DNA of 64,000 nt from Micromonospora antibiotica (GTDB taxonomy: Bacteria > Actinomycetota > Actinomycetes > Mycobacteriales > Micromonosporaceae). The stretch is taken from positions 36,084 to 100,083 of the forward strand of contig NZ_JAGFWR010000023.1 in NCBI RefSeq assembly GCF_017599305.1, read 5' to 3'. The notes beneath the pieces are model-generated. The model did no database searches, had not been told where the DNA came from, and saw only the letters and a list, made by a program, of their open reading frames with translations. The position numbers and the translations under genes were made by a program. Below, in pieces: positions 58,618-64,000 of this stretch (position 1 is the stretch's first letter; every line of letters starts with the position of its first letter).

Positions 58618-60342
58618 GTGGCCGCCAGCACCCCTGCTTCCCGCAACGAACATCCGGTCCCCTCGTTGGGGCTGAGCCCGTTGTCCCGGGTCCGCCTCGA
58701 CGAGCTGCTCCAGGAGATGCTCGACCGGGTCGGCGACGTGGTGACCAGCCGGGAGCGGCTGCGGGCGCTACTCGACGCGGTGGTCGGCATCGGCACCGAC
58801 CTCGACCTGCGCAGCACCCTGCGACGGATCGTGCAGGCGGCCTGCGAGCTGGTCGGTGCGCGTTACGGCGCGCTCGGCGTGATCGGTCCCGACCGGCTGT
58901 TGCACGACTTCATCACCCACGGCATCGACGCCGAGCTGCACGCGAAGATCGGTGACCTGCCGCACGGGCGGGGGGTGCTCGGCCTGCTCATCGACGAGCC
59001 CCGCCCGGTCCGCATGCCCGACATCACCCAGCACCCCCAGTCGTACGGCTTCCCGCCGAACCACCCGCCGATGCACAGCTTCCTCGGCGTGCCGGTGCGC
59101 ATCCGCGAGCAGGTCTTCGGCAACCTCTACCTGGCCGAGAAGCAGGGCGCCGCGGAGTTCACCGAGGACGACGAGGAGATCGTCGTGGCGCTGGCCGCCG
59201 CCGCCGGGGTGGCCATCGAGAACGCCCGACTCTATGCGCTGGCCCACCGTCGGGAACGCTGGCTGGCCGCGACCGCCGAGATCACCTCGGTGCTGCTCGG
59301 CGAGGTACGCCGGACCGACGCGTTGACCCTGGTGGCCCGCCGGGCCCGCGAGGTCGCCGAGGCGGAGCTGGCGCTGGTGCTGCTCTACGACGAGGACGCC
59401 GGGCAGTTCACCGTCGAGGTGGTCGACTCCGCCGACGGTGACGCCGACGGGCTGGTCGGCGCGCTGCTGCCGGCCAGCGAGACCAGCTTCGCCGGCTCGG
59501 TCACCGAGCGTCGCCGGGAACTGCTCGACAATCTGGCCGAGGCGGCACCCTGGCCGGTGCCGGTGGTCGCCGGCCCGGCGGTGGTCTCCCCGCTCGCCGC
59601 CGCCGACACCCTGCACGGGGTGCTGGTGGTGGCCCACCGGCCCGACGCCGGCCGGGCCGCCGACGCCGACGTCACCCTGCTGGCCAGCTTCGCCGGCCAG
59701 GCCGCCCTGGCCATGGAGCGGGCCCGGGGCCAGGAGGAACGGGAACTGCTGGTGGTCCTGGAGGACCGCGAACGCATCGCCCGGGACCTGCACGACGTGG
59801 TGATCCAGCGGCTGTTCGCCACCGGCCTGCAACTGCAGAGCGGCGCGATGCACGCCCGCCCCGACGTCGCCAAGCGGATCAATGCGGCCGTCGACGACCT
59901 CGACGCCACCATCCGGGACATCCGCCGCACCATCTTCGAGCTGCGTACCCCGATGAGCGCGGCGCTGCGTACCGAGATCCGGGAGGCGGTCGACGTGGCC
60001 GCCGGGTCGCTCGGTTTCCGGCCCGCCGTCGAGTTGGACGGGCCCATCGACAGCGCCGTGCCGGATCCGGTCCGCCCCGACCTCACCGCCGTGCTCCGTG
60101 AGGCGCTGTCCAACGCGGTACGCCACGCCGGGGCCAACCGGGTCGCCGTAGCCGTCCGGGTCGACGCCGGCCGGGTCACCGTGACGGTCACCGACGACGG
60201 GGTGGGCTGTGACCCGGCCGCCGCCCGGGGTGGCCTGGTCAACCTGCGCGAACGCGCCGAACGTCACGGCGGCGAGTTCGAGGTACGCCGGGTCGAGCCG
60301 CACGGCACCCAGCTCTACTGGTCGGTCCCGCTGCGCGACTGA
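58618..60342 (+). CDS. DevS/DosS-like GAF-GAF redox or oxygen sensor histidine kinase
   Basis: 574 residues. GAF-A about 65-205 contains SYGFPPNHPPMHSFLGVPVR with His149, the position of the heme-binding histidine of DosS; GAF-B about 225-365. The HisKA_3 phospho-acceptor is in ERIARDLHDVVIQRLF, and the ATPase domain has REALSNAVRHAGANR and DDGVGCD. Length (574) is like DosS (578). Senses O2, NO or CO and phosphorylates a NarL-type regulator. GTG 58618 follows a -10 box closely. The regulator gene is convergent (60488), not in the usual devR-devS order. Confidence 0.93.
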   Translation: MAASTPASRNEHPVPSLGLSPLSRVRLDELLQEMLDRVGDVVTSRERLRALLDAVVGIGTDLDLRSTLRRIVQAACELVGARYGALGVIGPDRLLHDFITHGIDAELHAKIGDLPHGRGVLGLLIDEPRPVRMPDITQHPQSYGFPPNHPPMHSFLGVPVRIREQVFGNLYLAEKQGAAEFTEDDEEIVVALAAAAGVAIENARLYALAHRRERWLAATAEITSVLLGEVRRTDALTLVARRAREVAEAELALVLLYDEDAGQFTVEVVDSADGDADGLVGALLPASETSFAGSVTERRRELLDNLAEAAPWPVPVVAGPAVVSPLAAADTLHGVLVVAHRPDAGRAADADVTLLASFAGQAALAMERARGQEERELLVVLEDRERIARDLHDVVIQRLFATGLQLQSGAMHARPDVAKRINAAVDDLDATIRDIRRTIFELRTPMSAALRTEIREAVDVAAGSLGFRPAVELDGPIDSAVPDPVRPDLTAVLREALSNAVRHAGANRVAVAVRVDAGRVTVTVTDDGVGCDPAAARGGLVNLRERAERHGGEFEVRRVEPHGTQLYWSVPLRD

Positions 60343-60487
60343 CCCGGGCCACCGGCCGATTCGGGCTCAGCCGGGACGGTGCGACCGGCTCGGGCTCAGC
60401 GTGCGGCCGGTGTCCGGCTCAGCGCGTGGTCGGCCCGTTCGGACCTGGCGGACGGTGGGTCAGGATGTCGGCCGGCGCTGGGGTGGG

Positions 60488-61126
60488 TCAGGGGCGTTGG
60501 CCGAGCAGGCGGGTGGCGAGCACGGCGGCCTGGGTGCGACGCTCCAGGCCCAGCTTGGCCAGCACACTGGAGACGTAGTTCTTCACGGTCTTCTCGGCGA
60601 GGAACATCTTGCCGGCGATCTCCCGGTTGGTCAGCCCCTCGGCGACGTACTCCAGGATGCGGCGTTCCTGCTCGGTGAGGCTCTTCAGCTCGCGCGGCTG
60701 CTCGACGCCGCTGCGGATGCGCTCCAGCACCCGGGTGGTGATCGCCGGGTCGAGCAGCGACTGCCCGGCCGCGACCCTGCGCACCGCGTCGACCAGGTCG
60801 GTGCCCCGGATCTGCTTGAGGACGTAACCCGCCGCACCCGCCATGATCGCGGCGAACAACGCCTCGTCGTCCTCGTACGAGGTGAGGATCAGTCCCTTGA
60901 TCGACGAGTCGACCGCCCGGACGTCCCGGCACACGTCGATGCCGTTGCCGTCGGGCAGCCGGGCGTCGAGGATCGCCACGTCGGGGCGGAGGGCGGGAAT
61001 CCGTCGGGACGCCTCCTGGGCGGAGCCGGACTCGCCGACCACTTCGATGTCGCCGCTGCTCTGCAACAGGTCGGCCAGGCCACGGCGGACGACTTCGTGG
61101 TCGTCGAGGAGGAACACCCGGATCAT
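60488..61126 (-). CDS. DevR/DosR-like NarL-family response regulator
   Basis: 212 residues. Receiver with acidic DDHE at 8-11, phospho-acceptor Asp54 in VAILDARLPDGNG, and conserved Lys104 in GYVLKQIRG. C-terminal LuxR/NarL helix-turn-helix SLTEQERRILEYVAEGLTNR and EKTVKNYVSSVLAKL. Its promoter region holds a GGGACCTTCGGCCC box 36 bp from the start, so autoregulation is likely. Predicted to control the surrounding stress genes. Confidence 0.94.
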   Translation of the reverse strand: MIRVFLLDDHEVVRRGLADLLQSSGDIEVVGESGSAQEASRRIPALRPDVAILDARLPDGNGIDVCRDVRAVDSSIKGLILTSYEDDEALFAAIMAGAAGYVLKQIRGTDLVDAVRRVAAGQSLLDPAITTRVLERIRSGVEQPRELKSLTEQERRILEYVAEGLTNREIAGKMFLAEKTVKNYVSSVLAKLGLERRTQAAVLATRLLGQRP

Positions 61127-61161
61127 CCCTCGTTTCTACCCGCCCGGACGCGCTCGTGCAC

Positions 61162-61175
61162 GGGCCGAAGGTCCC
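61162..61175. promoter_or_regulatory. DevR/DosR-like box before the response regulator
   Basis: GGGACCTTCGGCCC (minus strand), the best match in the window. Overlaps the expected -35 region of the regulator promoter. Confidence 0.65.
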
Positions 61176-61281
61176 TAACCTGGCACGTCGCACCGTCCTT
61201 CCTCGGGTGTCACGCCGACTGGGCCGGCCTGGCGGGTCGGGCACGGGCGCTCCGCCGGTGGGAAGGGCGGCCCGGTGGGTC

Positions 61282-61295
61282 GGGACGTCCGGCCC
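61282..61295. promoter_or_regulatory. DevR/DosR-like box before nitroreductase 2
   Basis: GGGACGTCCGGCCC, same half-sites and spacing, 135 bp upstream of ATG 61430. Confidence 0.55.
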
Positions 61296-61429
61296 TGCCC
61301 GGCCCACCTGCCGGTGACGGACCGTGGAGGGGAACCACCACCGGGAACCGGGGCGGCGTCGGCCGGCCGGGGCGACACGTTCCCCGCTCGGGGTGGAGCG
61401 GCACGAACCGCCACGGAAGGAGCACGACC

Positions 61430-62404
61430 ATGGGCACCGGGTACACCGAGACGCAACTGCGGGCCGCCGTCGCGGACGCCGTCCGCGCGCCCTCCCTGCA
61501 CAACACCCAGCCGTGGCGGTTCCGACTGCGCGACGGCGGAATCGAGGTGTCGGTCGACCCAGCCCGCCGGCTGCCGGCCACCGACCCGAGCGGTTGGGGC
61601 ACCCGGGTCTCCGGCGGGGCGGCCCTGTTCAACCTGCGGTTGTCGTTGGCGGTGGCGGGCACCCCGGCGACCGTACGGCTGCGACCGTACCCGGCTGACC
61701 CGGACGTGCTGGCCCGGCTGGTCCCGGAGCTGCCGCGCCGTCCCACCCCGACCGAGCAGGGTCTGTACGCGGCCATCGGCCGCCGGTTCAGCAACCGGGC
61801 GCCGTTCTGGCCCGACCCGGTGCCCGCCGAGGCCCGCTGGCGGCTCGGCGAGGCGGCCCGCGCCGAACAGTGCTGGCTGGAACTGGTGATCGGGGTGAGC
61901 GCCGTCAACGCCTTCGCCGAGATCGCCCGCAGCGCCCACCGGGTGCTCGAACGCGACCCCGCCTACCGGGCCGAACGCGCCGACTGGGTGCGTACCGAAC
62001 CCGCCCCCGACGGGGTGCCGGCCCGCGCCGGTGGTCCGCAGAGCGAACCGCAGGACCTGCTGCCGTCGCGGGGCTTCGGCGGCCTGGACCGCGCTCCCGG
62101 CCGCGACTTCGAGCCGGAACCGCTGGTGGCGGTGCTCGGCGCGGCCGGCAACACGGTCGTCGACCAGGTGCTGGCCGGGCAGGCGTTGCAGCGGGTGCTG
62201 CTGACCGCCACCGACGCGGGGCTCGCGGTGTCGATGCTGTCGCAGCCGATCGAGGTGTCGGGGGCGCGGGAGGCGCTGCGGCTGTCGCTGGGTCGTTTCG
62301 GCACGCCGCAGATGGTGATGCGGATCGGGTACGGCCAGCCGGGGGTGGCGACACCGAGGCGAAGCGTGGACGAGGTGCTGGACGTTGCGGTGGCACCCGG
62401 CTGA
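61430..62404 (+). CDS. Acg-family nitroreductase-like protein 2
   Basis: 324 residues. RAPSLHNTQPWRFRLRDGGI is almost the same FMN signature as in nitroreductase 1; RRFSNRAPFWPDPVPAE and GRFGTPQMVMRIGYGQP complete the family. GGAAGG lies upstream of ATG 61430. The two proteins are paralogues, probably divided in role. Shares the promoter region, with its DevR-like box, with the divergent response regulator. Confidence 0.9.
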   Translation: MGTGYTETQLRAAVADAVRAPSLHNTQPWRFRLRDGGIEVSVDPARRLPATDPSGWGTRVSGGAALFNLRLSLAVAGTPATVRLRPYPADPDVLARLVPELPRRPTPTEQGLYAAIGRRFSNRAPFWPDPVPAEARWRLGEAARAEQCWLELVIGVSAVNAFAEIARSAHRVLERDPAYRAERADWVRTEPAPDGVPARAGGPQSEPQDLLPSRGFGGLDRAPGRDFEPEPLVAVLGAAGNTVVDQVLAGQALQRVLLTATDAGLAVSMLSQPIEVSGAREALRLSLGRFGTPQMVMRIGYGQPGVATPRRSVDEVLDVAVAPG

Positions 62405-62450
62405 ACCCCCGCCGCCCGGCCTGTACCGCGCTCGCCTCGCGCGGTCCGGG

Positions 62451-63455
62451 TCAGGCTGGATGGTGCGCGGTGAGCAGGGCGGCTTCCCGGGCCGGGTCGA
62501 GGCCGACGGTCGCCCGCGCCGGCCGCCCCGCGCGGGGCGGGACCGACCCCACCCGGTCCAGCCAGCGCCAGGTGTCACCGACCGTCTCGGCCACCGGACG
62601 GCAGGTCAGTCCCGCCGCGTACGCCTTCTCGACGCCACGCTCCTGCAACCAGCGGTACTCGTGGCCCGGGGGAATCCAGATCGGCAGGTCGTTCCACGGT
62701 TCGATCCCGGCGGCGAGCAGCACCTCGGGGTCGGTCCACCGCAGTCGGGCGTCGGCCCCGGTCGTCGCCACCGCCTCGGTGAGCAGTTCGCCCATGGTGG
62801 TGTGCCCCGGGCGGCTGATCACGTTGAACGCGCCGCCCACGCCCTCGGCGGCCCGGTCGAGCGTGAAGGCCGCGAGGTCCCGGACGTCGACGTACTGCAC
62901 CGGCAGGTCGGCCGGGCCGGGTGCGAGGACGTCACCGCCCCGGGCCACCCGGCGCAGCCACCACGGCAGCCGCCCGATGTCCTCCCCCGGCCCGAGGATC
63001 AGCCCGGCCCGCACCAGCAGGGCGCGTTCCCCGAACACCTCGGTCGCGGCCAGTTCCCCACCGGCCTTGCACCGGGCGTAGTCGTCGTCGCCGGTGTCGT
63101 CGGCCGCCGACGCCACCACCGCCGATTCCTCACCGACCCCGGGGCGCACAGGCGGGGCGTAGACGGAGCCACTGGAGATGTAGGCGTAGTGCCCGGCACA
63201 GTGCAGCAGCGTGGCGGCGTCGCGTACCGCGCGGGGTGCGCCGTCCCAGGTGTCGACCACCACGTCCCACCCGCCGCCGGCCAGTTCGGCCAGCCCGCCC
63301 GGCGCGGTCCGATCACCCCGCAACCGGTGTACGCCCGGCGGGGTGCCCCCGTGTATCCCCCGGTTGAACATCGTCACCGTCCAGCCCCGGCGTACCCCTT
63401 CGGTCACGATGGCGGACCCGACGAACCCGGTGCCGCCCAGCATCAGCAGTCTCAT
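62451..63455 (-). CDS. NAD-dependent epimerase/reductase (extended SDR)
   Basis: 334 residues. Rossmann start MRLLMLGGTGFVGSAIVTEG with GxxGxxG; YAYISSGSVYAPP holds the catalytic region and the later DDDYARCKAGGELA gives the YxxxK motif (Tyr and Lys). The C-terminal part (RPGHTTMGELLTEAV, GIEPWNDLPIWIPPG) is typical of nucleoside-diphosphate-sugar epimerase-like reductases. GGTGGGACGG lies before ATG 63455. Substrate unknown; converges with nitroreductase 2. Confidence 0.9.
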   Translation of the reverse strand: MRLLMLGGTGFVGSAIVTEGVRRGWTVTMFNRGIHGGTPPGVHRLRGDRTAPGGLAELAGGGWDVVVDTWDGAPRAVRDAATLLHCAGHYAYISSGSVYAPPVRPGVGEESAVVASAADDTGDDDYARCKAGGELAATEVFGERALLVRAGLILGPGEDIGRLPWWLRRVARGGDVLAPGPADLPVQYVDVRDLAAFTLDRAAEGVGGAFNVISRPGHTTMGELLTEAVATTGADARLRWTDPEVLLAAGIEPWNDLPIWIPPGHEYRWLQERGVEKAYAAGLTCRPVAETVGDTWRWLDRVGSVPPRAGRPARATVGLDPAREAALLTAHHPA

Positions 63456-63832
63456 CCGTCCCACCCTGCCGGTCGGGGGCACCGATGCGGCACCCTGTTC
63501 ACCGGCAGCGGATCTGCCGTCGGCAGAATCCGGGCCAGAGCACTGCTCGACTCCCCCGTCGGTCCTTCGTCGACCGACATACGGGTCGGTTCGGTCCACG
63601 TCACGCGCGGCCCGGTGCACCCGGTGTGGGTGGTGCAGGGGCGGTGGCGTGTCGACAGCAGGGACGGACCCGCCATATCGCCCCACGATCATCATGCACA
63701 CGCCTACGCCCGGCCGGGTACCGGCCACCCGCCTCAAATAAAAAGGGACGAACAGGATTTTCGGCTGGTAAAAGCAAGCATTTCACTGGGCGGCTGAAAA
63801 CGGTCCACGGGACGGGCAACTCCTCGGGCTCC
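63456..63832. other. Gene-poor region with an AT-rich patch
   Basis: No reliable gene. 63735-63800 is unusually AT-rich for this DNA (AATAAAAAGGG, GGTAAAAGCAAGCATTTC) and could hold a promoter for a gene outside the window or a remnant of foreign DNA. Confidence 0.4.
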
Positions 63833-63922
63833 GTTATGCCTGTGAGGCATATTCATGACGCACAGGCATATAGCTTTCCGCGCAACATGATGCAGGGGAC
63901 GCTGCACCCAGCACAGGCATAA
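63833..63922. repeat. Dispersed GGCATA/CACAGGCATA repeat element
   Basis: TTATGCCTGTG, GGCATATTCATGAC, CACAGGCATA and again CACAGGCATAAG. The central part matches the loop and right arm of the hairpin at 36143-36204 (GGCATAACTATGAC, CACAGGCATA, then a CGCGC end). Confidence 0.65.
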
Positions 63923-63930
63923 GGACGGCT

Positions 63931-64000
63931 CGGCGGCCCGGCGGCCCGGCGGCCCGGCGGCCCGGCGGCCCGGCGGCCCGGCGGCCCGGCGGCCCGGCGG
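63931..64000. repeat. 9-bp tandem repeat running to the window end
   Basis: About 7.8 perfect copies of CGGCGGCCC; the array continues to the last base, so its full length is unknown. Confidence 0.9.

Noticed and set aside
1..64000. tRNA, rRNA, prophage or insertion-sequence genes
   Set aside because: No cloverleaf, rRNA-like, transposase or integrase sequence was recognised anywhere in the window.

Overview
The window is very GC-rich, with gene content typical of a filamentous actinobacterium. It carries a HelD-type RNA polymerase helicase, a Spo0M protein, an XRE/DUF397 regulator pair, an F420-type luciferase-like oxidoreductase, SigE-family sigma factors and a DevS/DevR-like redox two-component system. 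The overall style suggests Micromonosporaceae (Micromonospora-like), but that is inference without a database search. No rRNA, tRNA or CRISPR array was seen.

Layout. 0-20 kb: mostly small regulator/enzyme pairs. These are an ion-channel fragment, a VOC protein divergent from a MarR regulator, a TPR/FN3 membrane protein, a histidine kinase/response regulator pair divergent from a LolA-like exported protein, helD with a structured leader, spo0M, a TetR/MFS unit divergent from an alpha/beta hydrolase, a truncated hydrolase, and a string of single genes (2Fe-2S, DinB, APH, Nudix). 20-29 kb: accessory-looking DNA. A HxlR regulator gene is present twice, almost identical, flanking a GT87 glycosyltransferase. 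Remnants of DUF397 and FG-GAP genes follow, then a 952-residue secreted CBM96/Ig-like protein, a VapBC module and an XRE/DUF397 pair. 29.7-40 kb: a polysaccharide-use locus with a DeoR regulator, GH42 beta-galactosidase, three-gene sugar ABC importer, GH36 alpha-galactosidase and secreted GH5 mannanase with CBM2. Together these fit breakdown and uptake of galactomannan-type material. 40-50 kb: an LLM oxidoreductase, a SigE-family sigma factor with its membrane partner plus a rearranged paralogue under a copied promoter, then an EEP hydrolase, a double PAP2 protein, BrkB, a diacylglycerol kinase and an autoregulated HTH/Clp-N pair divergent from a PP2C phosphatase.

50.5-62.4 kb looks like a DosR/DevR-type hypoxia or redox-stress island. 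It has two universal stress proteins, a phosphoketolase, a P1B-type metal ATPase with a hemerythrin-like tail, two Acg-like nitroreductases, a double-GAF histidine kinase with the expected heme histidine at residue 149, and a NarL-type response regulator. Four 14-bp palindromes of the form GGGAC-N4-GGCCC (one degenerate) lie in promoter regions of these genes, including in front of the response regulator. The window ends in a gene-poor stretch with a dispersed repeat and a 9-bp tandem repeat.

Intergenic DNA is rich in perfect inverted repeats of 10-21 bp between convergent genes, probably terminators. Some are relatives of dispersed repeat families.
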